DNA of 64,000 nt from Tillus elongatus (lineage: Eukaryota; Arthropoda; Insecta; Coleoptera; Cleridae): contig OZ023265.1 of assembly GCA_964006375.1 (NCBI GenBank), forward strand, positions 147,294,393 to 147,358,392, given 5' to 3'. Shown here piece after piece: positions 39,875 through 52,076 of this stretch; positions within the stretch are counted from its first letter, which is position 1; the number at the start of each line of letters is the position of its first letter. A program made the position numbers and the translations under genes. The notes under the pieces are model-generated. The model did not search any database. It had not been told where the DNA came from and saw only the letters and a program-made list of their open reading frames with translations.

Positions 39875-40002
39875 GATCTCATATCATACGGCATACGGTA
39901 AATGTCAGTTACAGCGTCTAACAGACCTGCGCAATAATATAAAATTTACGTTACCACGACAACCACATACTAGATCTCATATAAACTATTCAATGAAAGG
40001 CG

Positions 40003-40527
<525 letters not shown>

Positions 40528-41507
40528 CACGAACACACACACAATTCTAGGCGTACGTTTTATGATAAATATCAGATTTTAAGTGGAGGTTTTAAAATTT
40601 GTTGCTTTAAACATTGTGGATACACAAGTTTGCTATGTAATTTTATGCCAAGAAGCAGTTTCTTTACTTTTAATACAAACATCTTTTAGCATCGTTAGCA
40701 ATTAAATTAACAGACTTAAAGAATTGACCTATAGATTGTAAATAAACGAAATTAAATTTTGCTTGGGTTTTCTGTATCCAGTGAAATTTAAATTTGTAGA
40801 AATTTCAACAGAACTAAATAAATAAAACTTTGTTCCATGTTATAGGTACTTATCACTTCAACGGCTTACTACCTACTAAATCCAAATTTTCACCACACTA
40901 AGCAAATAATTACTGCAAATTATTAAGCAATTGCTTCACCAATTAACAAACAGTAATTATAGTAAACAATTCGATGGTACAATTTCACTCTTCATTAGGC
41001 GTTTAACATACTCACGCACATTCACTTTTCTAACTGCCAGTATAGCAAGCACATTAGCCAAGTAGACTCGTGAATCTCTGGTACCACCAAACCGAGCTCT
41101 TCTACAGGTGGAATACACCGTACCCTGGACTTGGCTAATGACTGTGGTACTACTCAACACTCAGATGTGTCCATGATCAAGGTACGTCTCCGTTTGAAGG
41201 TTATGCAATGTGAGAAAAATCCAATAGAGCGCGGCTTACACACTTGATATGAATTATTAATTTTTATTCTGCTACTATAATGTAACAGTATGTGGGAGAC
41301 TGTAGTATTGTATTGGCAAACATGTTATTACTATTAATATCTCTGTAACTGAACCTGTGAGGTAATCTAAAAACGTATTATATTTCGGTTAATAACTGGT
41401 ACTAAAATTTACTTGGTATCGCAATGTTGACATTGAAAAAAAATAATTTAAAAGCGAAATACATTTACTGTTATCACAAATATAATATCGTCAACGATAC
41501 AGTTCTC
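40528..41507. other. Unassigned interval
   Basis: No family likeness; the minus-strand ORF at 40957-41160 resembles nothing I recognise. Confidence 0.45.
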
Positions 41508-41633
41508 ATATATTTTAGTGAACTTTGTTGAAAAATTCACTATTATTAGGAAATTTTCTTTAAAAACATTTCTTCAAATGAATGCAAACTAGTCCCCTTA
41601 GAACACATGTCCGGGTTCAGTTTCAATTTTTGT

Positions 41634-41722
<89 letters not shown>
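41508..41722 (+). mobile_element. HT 5' half (5' arm plus TA core)
   Basis: 5' arm with 'tcttcaaatgaatgcaaact' and 'acatgtccgggttcagttt', then (TA)n 41637-41722. The 3' arm is missing; a PLE family 1 repeat begins just after. Confidence 0.7.
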
Positions 41723-41725
<3 letters not shown>

Positions 41726-41734
41726 TGTCTTTCA

Positions 41735-41930
41735 CTTTAAGTGGTGACAATTCATTATTTCATAACGGGTCACTCGATAAGTACACTTGGGGAACGCAAA
41801 TCACCAAAACACATCTTTTTAGAGACCTGACGATGGTTTCACTAACAAAGTTAGCGTCATCAGAGGATAAAAAACTATAGGTTTCATCTTACTTAGCAGT
41901 GCTTATCTCAGGTTTCAATCTTCCCATAGC
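41735..41930 (-). mobile_element. PLE family 1 repeat, copy 3
   Basis: It has the 'acttggggaacgcaaatcac' block and the hammerhead motif, and ends 'tctcaggtttcaatcttccc'. It lies between an HT core and unassigned DNA. Confidence 0.65.
41826..41866 (-). ncRNA. Hammerhead-ribozyme-like motif, best family 1 copy
   Basis: Minus strand: CCU, CUGAUGA, stem II GCUAAC/GUUAGU closed by UUU, GAAA. Stem III is AC/GU around CAUC, with C at the cleavage position (GUC), then AGG pairing with CCU. An extra C sits before stem II. The predicted cleavage would fall 3' of the C that complements 41829. Confidence 0.55.
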
Positions 41931-42340
41931 TACTTTCAGAAACAGTGAAGTGTTTTCCCAAAATTTAAGATGCTGGTCCGATCAAAGTCCAAATTGGGTA
42001 ATACATTGAAAAATGGTATGTTTCCGTATTTATTATAAACACTCTGTATAAGACATGCGGATGATATTGTGTGAATTGATACAATAGGTGACTCTTAACC
42101 CATTGGATATCTAATATTTGCACGACACTTAGTAGCGTTTACACAGGGAACTCAAAAAAAGTAGATTTTTTCATTTTTTGCAGTCAAGTTGTGAACACTC
42201 GGTATAAGTTACGATATTGAAACTTGGGATTTGTGGCTTACATGTGTGCCTTAATCGATAGAGATATTTGTTTTTTCGTAAATAAATGCCTAATATGCTT
42301 TAGTCATTTTTGGAGTCTTATGAAGCTTCTGGCGTACTTT

Positions 42341-42343
<3 letters not shown>
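41931..42343. other. Unassigned interval
   Basis: No coding or repeat likeness that I can name. Confidence 0.45.
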
Positions 42344-42391
<48 letters not shown>

Positions 42392-42402
42392 TTAATACTA
42401 TA

Positions 42403-42496
<94 letters not shown>
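42344..42496. repeat. Two (TA)n arrays with a short spacer
   Basis: TA runs at 42344-42388 and 42400-42496 are separated by 'aatttaatac'. They border the left arm of the large palindrome. Confidence 0.92.
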
Positions 42497-42498
<2 letters not shown>

Positions 42499-42530
42499 AG
42501 AAAGGTTAAGGGCAAAGCCGCAAGGAGACA

Positions 42531-42575
42531 ACCGCATACACGTGTTTCAAGATTATTAGCCATCATCAGTACGGT
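42531..42575 (-). ncRNA. Hammerhead-ribozyme-like motif, left arm (diverged)
   Basis: Minus strand: stem I ACCGUA, CUGAUGA, a stem II weakened by a U in place of G, GAAA, stem III AC/GU around ACGU, A at the cleavage position, then UGCGGU. Confidence 0.5.
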
Positions 42576-42963
42576 ATAGCCAGGTGAAGATGGAAACACT
42601 CTGGATGAAGATGCAAAAAACAGGCAACCAGTACAGATTTGCAGCAACATTCTGAAGACCCTCAATCCGATGGAAACAACCAAAAAAGCCACGGAGGCAA
42701 AGAAATCACCTGAGTGAGCATTTGGAGCCCAGAAAGTTATATTAACTATAACAGGATTTATAACACGGCCTAGTATATAGTTAATAAAACTTCCTGGGCT
42801 CCGGATGCTCACGCAGGTGATTTATATGCCTCCGTGGCGTTTTTGGGTGTTTCCCTCGGATTGAGGGTCTTCCCAATGTTGCTGCAAATGTGAACTGGTT
42901 TCCTGTTGTGACTCCGTGCTTTTTGCATCTTCATCCAGAATTTTCCCATCTTCACCTGGCTAT

Positions 42964-43008
42964 ACCGTACTGATGATGGCTAATAAGCTTGAAACACGTG
43001 TATGCGGT
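42964..43008 (+). ncRNA. Hammerhead ribozyme, right arm (best match)
   Basis: Stem I strand ACCGUA (42964-42969), core CUGAUGA (42970-42976), stem II UGGCU/AGCUU around AAUA (4 pairs including one G-U), and GAAA (42991-42994). Stem III AC/GU encloses ACGU, A17 is at 43002, then UGCGGU (43003-43008) pairs with ACCGUA over 6 positions (one wobble). All core nucleotides are in place. Predicted self-cleavage is between 43002 and 43003. A very short stem III is the form known from Penelope-like elements. Confidence 0.65.
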
Positions 43009-43040
43009 TGTCTCCTTGCGGCTTTGCCCTTAACCCTTCT

Positions 43041-43146
<106 letters not shown>

Positions 43147-43254
43147 GTATGTATGTATCCAGCCGATAGCTCAAAAAATACTTCACCAATCGAAACCAAA
43201 TTTGGGAATTCCCTTCATTTTGTTAATAGCTTGGATAGTTAGACAGTTTTGACA
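43147..43254 (+). mobile_element. HT 3' arm fragment
   Basis: 'ccgatagctcaaaaaatact', 'ccaatcgaaaccaaatttgg', 'agttttgacac'; it matches 1228-1331 and stops where the PLE family 2 fragment begins. Confidence 0.7.
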
Positions 43255-43336
43255 CACGGTTGGTCTCCTTGCGGCTTTGCCCTTAAACCTCTATCTTGTA
43301 TAGTATAGAAATGCCGTGTTATAAATCCTGTTATAG

Positions 43337-43340
<4 letters not shown>
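43255..43340 (+). mobile_element. PLE family 2 fragment starting at the ribozyme cleavage point
   Basis: It starts 'acggttggtctccttgcgg', the sequence just downstream of the predicted cleavage site at 43002/43003, and ends with 'ataaatcctgttatagttaa', the reverse complement of the palindrome centre. A (TA)n array (43340-43401) follows. Confidence 0.6.

Positions 43341-43401
<61 letters not shown>
43340..43401. repeat. (TA)n microsatellite
   Basis: About 62 bp of TA after the PLE fragment. Confidence 0.93.
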
Positions 43402-44410
<1,009 letters not shown>

Positions 44411-44504
44411 TTTTGCATCATTTGCCACATACAAGTTCTTTTATGGGTTTACGAAAACAATTTCACCAAGGTAGTTATATTTATCACCAAATAGCAACGA
44501 TTAG

Positions 44505-44690
44505 TGAAGATTGGAACCTGTGATGAGCACTGATAAGTACAATTTGGAGTACAATTTGGAGTACAATTTGGAACTTAATTTTACTCATCCCCTTGATGAC
44601 GCTAACTTTGTTAGCGAAACGATCGCCGGGTCAGAAAACTGAAAACTGTATTGTGATGAATTGGATTCTCCAAATTATACTTATCAATAG
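44505..44690 (+). mobile_element. PLE family 1 repeat, copy 4, arranged as an inverted repeat
   Basis: The left part is in reverse orientation ('gaagattggaacctgtgatg', 'gagcactgataagtacaatt') and the right part is forward ('ctccaaattatacttatcaa'), with the hammerhead-like core between them. A 12-bp motif (gtacaatttgga) is repeated three times at 44537-44573. Confidence 0.65.
44586..44635 (+). ncRNA. Hammerhead-like motif, degenerate (PLE family 1)
   Basis: A core reading UUGAUGA instead of CUGAUGA, perfect GCUAAC-UUU-GUUAGC stem II, GAAAC, GAUC, then GCC in place of GUC. Two key positions are changed, so it is likely inactive. Confidence 0.4.
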
Positions 44691-45195
44691 CCACTTTACA
44701 ATCTATATATCTTGTGTTTTGAAACATAGATTTGCTGTACAAATTTGAGGGTTTTTTTTTTTTCGAAAATAAATACCTTTTTGTATATACGAGGTATACT
44801 TTACATTTTTAGAGTTAGATCATTATTTTAAAATATGTTTTTGGTAGCAAATAAATTGTATGAAAATAAATATACTTTTCTGCTTACATTCTTTTTAGAA
44901 ATACCAATTTCACTAGTTTTATGTTATACATGTTTCATTAATCACGCATATAAAATGCATGAATTGGTTCAACGTGAAATTGGGAAAAATTGATCACATA
45001 TGAGCACAATAAAACTTTAATACTTTGTAGTTTAAATACAGACTTGGAGACTACTTTTCTGGCTTCGCTATTGGTTTTATTTTCTGTGAATGAAGGAGGT
45101 AGCCGGCACGTAAGCTAACTGAAGCAAGTGAACCCCAGCAAGTATGGTATTAGGGGAAAGCTTACTAAATCTGCTATCTGATGCCGTAGTCATAT
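44691..45195. other. Unassigned AT-rich interval
   Basis: No coding likeness is seen. Confidence 0.45.
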
Positions 45196-45675
45196 ATAGG
45201 GTGTTCCATTTAAAAATTTCGAGAAAAATTGAGCTTTGTAAAACGTAACACCCTGTATAAGTGGATACATCCGCAAGCTATATCACCATATTTTATTATG
45301 CTACATTGAGTCAAAAGTCTTGGTAATATCAGATCTTGACAGCTTTTACGACGACATGGCAGCACTGTCGTGTTGAATCGGAATGAAATTTCGGACAAAC
45401 AATTGAATAACTGCTAAACCGTTAATCCCAGGCCCCTGTTATTGAGCATCATTTTACTCGCCGTGAAATGCTATATCAAAAAATAAAATAAAATATGGGG
45501 TGTCCTATTTAAAAAAATAAAAGTTTGGTGTGGCACAGAGAAACTGATCACTCTGTATACATGAAACTAATTTCTGGTTATGCGAAACACTAGTATATCC
45601 ATGGATACCAAATTTGACATTTCTAGGTAGAGCGGTTGTGAAGATAATTATGTGATCCTCTCAACTTGCCGGACC

Positions 45676-45678
<3 letters not shown>
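45196..45678. repeat. Mariner-type non-autonomous remnant(s)
   Basis: The left end TATAGGGTGTTCCATTT and the right end GGACCCTGTATA resemble Tc1/mariner-type termini. Internal copies of similar ends ('acaccctgtataagtgg' at about 45250, 'ggggtgtcctattt' at about 45496) suggest several deleted elements. The right side abuts (TA)n. Confidence 0.4.
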
Positions 45679-45769
<91 letters not shown>

Positions 45770-45895
45770 TTATACATAATATATAAACATGAATTCCGGA
45801 GGCCCTAGTTTGTGCTCGTTTGAAAAAGGTTTTTCAAAATTCAAAAGTCGTGATTTCCCTTTTAGTGGATTTCTTCTACATAAATTCACTAATAT
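45679..45895 (-). mobile_element. HT 5' half (TA core plus 5' arm)
   Basis: (TA)n 45679-45768, then 'atgaattccggaggccctag', 'gtgctcgtttgaaaaagg', and the end AAATTCACTAAT at about 45882-45893. Confidence 0.7.
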
Positions 45896-46706
45896 ATAAA
45901 ACATGCATCCTATATTGCAGTATTCACTTTAATTAATAAAATTACCGTATCCAAAATCCACATGAGCGTTAAATTGCGTATCTAATTAGGAATTTATTTA
46001 ACTGAAACCAATAATAATTTTCAATACCTAAATTACTTTTGATTAATGTTCAATGTAAAAACACGATTGCCAACATACTTACACTTTTGTTTCTATTTCA
46101 ATTACCTACTTCGATATTAATTTTAACTCATGTTATTACGTATAACTTTTTTGTTTTATATCAATGTAATTTATTAATTCTTGCATCTTTGAAAGCATGA
46201 AATTGATCTGATGGTCATTGGCTTTGTTTTGACAATATGAACAAAACTTTCGTCGTCCAAAACAAGTAAGAAAAAGTGGAGAATTACTACCACATGGTAC
46301 CTTAAGAATTTACTGCCACTTAAATTCAGGAAACTCTAGAAACTTGATTACCTTAAATATAATAATGTACGTAACACATTCTTCCATATGCCATTAATAA
46401 ACTAGTTTGTTGAAATCTGGCTTAAAAATCTAGTCCAAATAATTTGATATCTTATGATTTATTACGTGACCCAAATTTAAATTAATGAGTAGCAGCTGAA
46501 AAAAAATAATGTTGTGAGAAATTAAAGAAACAAAAAGAAGTGATAGTGGAAAATCTGCCTTGTCACTGATTAGTTTTGTTTTAACTTATTGTGAAGATAT
46601 GAAAGTTTGTGTAAAACAAAAACAAATTAGCGTTATTATAAAAGATACCTGGTTAATATTAATTATTATTTTCTACGTATGAAAGTGAAGATATCTTAGA
46701 CTTATA
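45896..46706. other. Unassigned AT-rich interval
   Basis: No coding likeness or terminal repeats. Confidence 0.5.
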
Positions 46707-48554
46707 CAGGGTCCAGAGATTTTTTTAAGAAACGCTGAAACACGTCAATTTTAATATTGAGGGGGACATGTTTTGACATAAAACTCAACTTTGTCACATC
46801 AAGCCCTTAAGGTTGGTGATAACAACCCTTATATTTTAAATAGGGAACATGGGTCGAGTGTTACATCGTTTGAAAGCTCGTTCTTTTCTGAATTCAGCAC
46901 ACTTTTTTTTTGAAGTTTTATCAACTCGTTTAAAAATTATTCACAGTTGGAGTTGCAAGAACGTATTTCATTAATTGTAATAAGAAATTTACTAACTAGT
47001 CAATTTTTCTTTAAAAAAATCTAAAAAACAAAACCAAAGTGTTCAAATTGTTGACCACCAGCTTCCATACAAAAGTACAAATTTTGTTCAAAACGAGCTC
47101 TGATATTCTGGAGCATTTGTGGAGTTATTAGACGGCATTCTTCAACAATGCGTCGTCGTAATTCTTCCAGAGACTCCAGTTCAGTTGCGTAAATTCTACT
47201 CTTTAAATGGCCTCATAGAAAGAAGTCTAAAGGAGTTAAATCCAGTGACCTGTGGGGCCACTTAATAGCACTACTGCGCCCAATTCATTGCTCTGAAAAT
47301 TCTCTGTTCAAAAACTCCCTAACACGTTGTGAAAAATACGGAGGAGCTCCATCTTGCTGAAACACTAATTGATTTTCTTGATAGCGATCATCATTTTCAA
47401 CAATGTTAATTAGTAGAGGGTAAACGATATTTTCTAGTAACTCCAAATACGTTTCGCCACTCAAATTGACATCAAGAAAAATTGGTCCGATTAAAGGGTA
47501 TTTAAAAATGCCAGTCCAGGCATTCAATTTTTGTGGAGTTTAAATGTGGATTTCGTAAAAATTTCTTGGATTATTATCTGCCCAATGACGACAATTATGA
47601 CAATTGACTGTAGAGTTTAATAAAAACGTACACTCGTCTGAAAAACATATATTGAAGAGAAAGTTCCCGTTATCAGCTATTCGTGCAGTCATAACTTCAC
47701 AAAACTCCAGCCGCCGATCAAAATCATCTTCATTCAGTTGTTGTACAAGATGAATTTTATACGGGTGAAATTTATGATGCTTCAATATTCGCTAAATAGT
47801 TCTTCTTTTGATGTTTGAAACAGTGGCCAATTTTCTCGTGCTCAAAGTTGGGCCTGCAGCAATTTGTCCTAAAACTTCAATCTCAGTAGTCTCATTTCTA
47901 ACCGGAAATTCACGTTCAGGATCCCGTTTTTTGTTGGCTACTGAACCACGTCGTCGAAACTGCAACTAACTCCAAAATGTATTTTTTGTTAACATGTCTG
48001 TTCGGATGTCGTTCGTTAAACAAATTTGCGGTACGGTTGGCACAGTCATCGTTTTTGAAAAAAGAGTAATTATTTCAACTCTTTCTTCTACAGAATACAC
48101 CAATGTGAAATTAATTTTCGGTAGTACTATTAAGTATCAAACCGACCGATAAACTGAAATAATAAGCCGCATTTCTCTCATTCTGATAAGAAATGTTCTG
48201 ATAGTCAATTTTTTGTTTACAAACCAACAAAACATTGACTTTCAGCACATTTCTGACCGGAATGAGTGAAATGCGTTTTTGCATCTTCAACTGTGAATAA
48301 TTGTTAAACGAGTTAATAAAACTTCCGAAAAACTAGTGTGCTGAATTTATAAAAGGAAGATCTTTCAAATGATGTAACACTCGACCTATGTTCCCTATTT
48401 AAAATATAAGGGTTGTTATCACTACCCTTAAGGGGGTAAAGTTGAGTTTATGTCAAAACATGTCCCTCTCAAAATTAAAATTGAAGTGTTTCATCGTTTC
48501 TTAAAAAAATTCTCTGGACGCAAATCGGCCTGTTTCGTTTTCAATGCGCCACTC
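46707..48554 (-). mobile_element. Tc1/mariner-type element, copy 2 (sister of 21950-23721)
   Basis: The right end matches copy 1 (TTTTCAATGCGCCACTC, with 'ctggacgcaaatcgg'). The left end reads CAGGGT joined directly to CCAGAGATTTTTTT, so about 35 bp of the left terminal repeat are deleted while the very tip remains. The inner repeat 'aagaaacgctgaaacacgtc' and 'gacatgttttgacataaaac' are intact. Confidence 0.85.
47054..48115 (-). pseudogene. Tc1/mariner-type transposase, copy 2
   Basis: Same domain order as copy 1. It has KHHKFHPYKIHLVQQLNEDD, FSDECTFLL with the first Asp (about 47635), and LNAWTGIFKYPLIGPIFLD. QQDGAPPYFSQRVREFLNRE holds the second Asp (about 47345), followed by the third in a RSLD block (about 47240) with Pro changed to Leu. 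Stops at the same FSEQ/IGR position as in copy 1 (TAG or TGA there) suggest an inherited defect or a mutated Trp codon. The N-terminal domain is frameshifted. Confidence 0.82.
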
Positions 48555-49234
48555 TATATATACTTTAACATCTGATAACGATTTTATTCATTAGCCAGGA
48601 TAAAGGTACAGTTTTTTAAGGCAGCTAGAAAATCATGAGAAAAGTCTGAAAAGAGTAAACGCGTTATGGTAGCGAAATTTTATAAGAATGTGTTCCATAT
48701 AAAAAAGTGAGTTGAGAAAATAATAAAAGTTGAAACAATCACAATAAAGAGTATGTAGAGAAAAAGAAATATATGAAGAAGAGAGAGACATTTCACGATA
48801 AGCTAGAAACTCTTAGGTTATTATATGCCAGTTTAAAGATAGATCTTGTATTTGTCAATAATACATAAGCAGTATAACGATGAATTATCCAGTAAACGAG
48901 AAGGTACCCAAAAGAAACAGAACTGATGTGATGGGCGGAGCTTTTGTAGTACCGCGTTCTGCCGTTAGACGCGTATAGAGCTCTCATTGACGAGTCAGTA
49001 GTAAGGATGCAGATCTTTTGAAAAACGATCGATATTCGGAATCGATCTAGATCGAAACGACGAAGATCGATCCATGATTAAATAGATACGAATAAGATCG
49101 ATTCTGTCGAAACAGATTTTATTTCAATTATCGAATAAAAAACATCTAACATATAATTGTCGTGTCATTTCTAATTTACAGCGCCTGCAAGTTCTGTTTC
49201 ACATATTACTACTCAGTACAAAACAATTTATTTT
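48555..49234. other. Unassigned interval with an HT hairpin remnant
   Basis: 'aaacgcgttatggtagcgaa' at about 48658 recalls the inverted HT 3' end. A cluster of GATCGAT-like words occurs at 49027-49120. No coding likeness. Confidence 0.4.
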
Positions 49235-50063
49235 TGTTAGCTAACCAAACTGTTGACGTAGCTTGTCCTTTGCCACCAATGCGGCCGTTTTTTCATCAAA
49301 TCATCATTGAATCGGTCTAATAAGTTGGTATAATATTCGCCATTGATTGTTCTTTCCTTTTAAATATAATCAATGTGGATTACACAGCGTGCATCCCAAA
49401 AACGGTCGCCATCACTTATTAGCTGATAAACTCACCTTGGCCTTCTTCGATGCCGATTCGCACGGAGAAACCCACTGTTTTGACTGCTGATTTTTCCCCC
49501 TTCAGGGCTCGTCCGCGGCTTTGCCACCCCGATAGCACTGCAACCCTTGGCCTATTGTGCATTTGACTACTGATTGGTCTCTGGTGTGTTATGGTGAATC
49601 CAAGTTTCGTCCACGGTTACGAAACGGTGCAAAAACTCGTCCCTATTTCGGTTGAACAACGCCAAACACTCCTTGGAAGTTGTCACACGATTGCGTTTGT
49701 GGTCGATTGTGAGCAAACACGGCACCTATCTTGCGGATAGCTTTCTTATACCCAAGTGATCATGCAAAATCGAAACCACTGAGCCATGTGATATGCCTAT
49801 GCCTTCCACAATCTCCCGCACTTTCAATATCCGATCGGCCAACACCATATCGTGAATTTTTTCGGGTGTAGCGACCTCAACTGGGCGCCCAGAATGTTCG
49901 GCGTCATTTGTGCTTGTACAGCCGCAACGAAATTCAATAAACCACTTTTTTTACCATGGAAATCGATTATGTAGAGTCCCCTCAAGCTTAGCCTTGGTTT
50001 AAGTGATGTTTTTTTCCGCAAAAAATAATGTTTGATGAGCACACGAAATTCACTTTTTTCCAT
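49235..50063 (-). pseudogene. mariner transposase (classical DD34D type), truncated
   Basis: The minus strand starts MEKSEFRVLIKHYFLRKKTS at 50063, a classical mariner N-terminus. It continues through frameshifts to segments resembling LFNRNRDEFLHRFVTVDETW, which holds the first catalytic Asp (about 49610). The ORF breaks off near 49240, before the QDN block with the second Asp, so the core is incomplete. No matching terminal repeat is obvious. Different in lineage from the DUF4817-type elements nearby. Confidence 0.75.
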
Positions 50064-50131
50064 TTTAGTTATAACTCAAGAGGTTGTCTGCTTTGAATGG
50101 CTATCTAACACAAACTAAATAACGCAGCTTG

Positions 50132-50233
50132 TTCAAAATTTGACAGGGGTGAACTGACATTTTTTTGTTGACAGGAGGGCAACACCGCTCTTGTCAACAA
50201 GCCTCTGTTAGTTGACTCCTGTCAAATTTTGAA
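50132..50233. repeat. 102-bp fold-back with 16-bp perfect arms
   Basis: TTCAAAATTTGACAGG (50132-50147) is exactly complemented by CCTGTCAAATTTTGAA (50218-50233). Inside, TTGTTGACA and TGTCAACAA form a second stem around 'ggagggcaacaccgctct'. It may be a small MITE or the end of the mariner next to it. Confidence 0.7.
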
Positions 50234-50265
50234 TTTCTGTCAAGAGGCGGAAAATTCAAAAAGTC

Positions 50266-50440
50266 ACGGACTTGTTGACCCGCCCTCGTAATATTGATCC
50301 TCAACATAGATCCACATTAAACAACCAGACAGAGCCACTACATTTTCGTAATGATAAGAGCAAACTTCTCTTTTTCGAAGCTTTAGAAATAAAAAAGCAC
50401 ACACACGAAAATACCTACCTTCTTTTAAATGATCAGACTG
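50266..50440 (+). pseudogene. Possible C-terminus of a Penelope-like protein
   Basis: Forward translation gives HFRNDKSKLLFFEALEIKKH and then NTYLLLNDQTDL, like the tail that follows the GIY-YIG endonuclease in Penelope-like proteins (lysine, ...EALxIKKH..., LNxQTDL). No RT or GIY-YIG catalytic block is present here. If right, it is the only PLE coding trace in the window. Confidence 0.4.
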
Positions 50441-50817
50441 ATCTAATGGATCCCCTTTGCTTTAAGTTCTTCTCTCTAATTAAATGCTATATTAAAAAAG
50501 TTGTAATAAGACAAAACATTGGTGTGTGTCGATACTTTCGTTGTATATGGTCTGATTTATCGATGCTATTGTTTAGATATTTTATTGTTGTAATTGTTGT
50601 TAGTTATTATTGTTACAGATTGATTCTATTTTCATAATAAATATTGACACACATCAGTTAGGCATTTTGAACACGTCATTTGATATTTTTATGTTTTTTT
50701 TATTTTCTAAATGTTTTTTGATCAAAATATCAGAACGTAGCAAGATATTTATATTCGTGGTTGTCATGAATACCTATAAATCAATAAAATTTTCTCTGTT
50801 TAGATGATACCGTCAAG

Positions 50818-51119
50818 CAGCGCCTGCCTTAACCACCCAGGCGCCCCGAGCGAGTCAATAATTTGGCGCCCTTTATTATATGATAATTATAAAATATTTA
50901 TGTATAATTATATATTGAAATATCGTAAACCTACCTAGCAAATTTGGTTATAATAGCTTTTTTATTTTTGAGATAAAAATTTTTGAGAAAAATCTTGCAT
51001 CTGTTCAAATCTTTCTTTTATAGATAAAAGCACGGTATCCAAAAGAGCGTTAAAAATTCTCGGCGCCCCTGTGCTCCGGCGCCCTGGGCGACCCCCCCCC
51101 CCCCCTAATGCCGGCGCTG
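50818..51119. mobile_element. hAT-type MITE, 302 bp
   Basis: The ends CAGCGCCTGCCTTAA and TAATGCCGGCGCTG are imperfect inverted repeats, and GGCGCC-rich inner blocks also mirror each other. The flanks CCGTCAAG (50810-50817) and TCGTCAAG (51120-51127) are an 8-bp duplication with one mismatch. A run of 14 C lies near 51092-51105. No coding capacity. Confidence 0.72.
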
Positions 51120-51127
51120 TCGTCAAG

Positions 51128-52076
51128 CAGCTAAACTGGTTACAGAAAAGAAAACGAACATTTGTGAGGCCAGATGTATAGTCTCTACGTCTGTATTTGG
51201 AAGTAACCTTACAATTATTGAAAATATTGTAATGCTCAACAACACAATAATAATCAATTCTGAGTAGGCACTAAAAATTGTTTTAATAACCGATTTTCCA
51301 TTTCAACATTAAAAGGGTAGAAACATATAAGTATAACAATTTTGCTCTTTGGCATTGTTTTCAGAAACATTTTTGTTTGATTATTTTCTTTATTTCATAG
51401 ACTAAAATTGCGTATTATTTTCTCTTAAGAACACCCTATAAAAGATTTGGATGACTACGAAGCAGTTAATTTATTTGACCCGTTAAAAAACATAGTAGAA
51501 TTAATTATACCGTGTCTGCATATATGGTTTCAGATTAAATTAATTTGTGTGCCAACACCATAAAGTTTTGACAGTGGCGTAACGCAGAAATATTGAACCA
51601 GGTGTAATATGTTGAAGTTTTACAGCGATTATATGAAGGAGGACATATAAAACAGGATAATTTAGTAGTATGACAATTTATTGGCATTAAAATTGTACAA
51701 AGCATCGTGCAAATATATAATTTTTAATGTAATGAGTCTAAAAACTAATGTCAAAGAATTCTTATCGATCTCACTTTTCATTTATCTGCTTAAATTTGCA
51801 TAAATACATGATTTGACTTCCTACCAATACTTCTGTGTACACTTGTAACATCATTATTCATTTTGTAGAAACAACAAATATCTATTTATTGCTCAATCAA
51901 AATATAAAATCAATGTTGACATCTCTACTTGACATTGTTTATTAATAACAATGCAAGAATGCAAAAATAACGGATAGGCCATTTAAGATTTGGAATTTGA
52001 ATCGGTTATAAAAAAAAACACTAATGAATATTTTTTTCAAATTTATAAGTTTATTAGAAAGATTGAACCTTTCAAT
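51128..52076. other. Unassigned interval
   Basis: No coding likeness; the right part borders the mariner-type element below, whose left terminal repeat I cannot identify. Confidence 0.45.

Noticed and set aside
45210..45398. Minus-strand ORF (62 codons)
   Set aside because: Lies in a mariner-type remnant with no recognisable motif except a doubtful QHDS in another frame.
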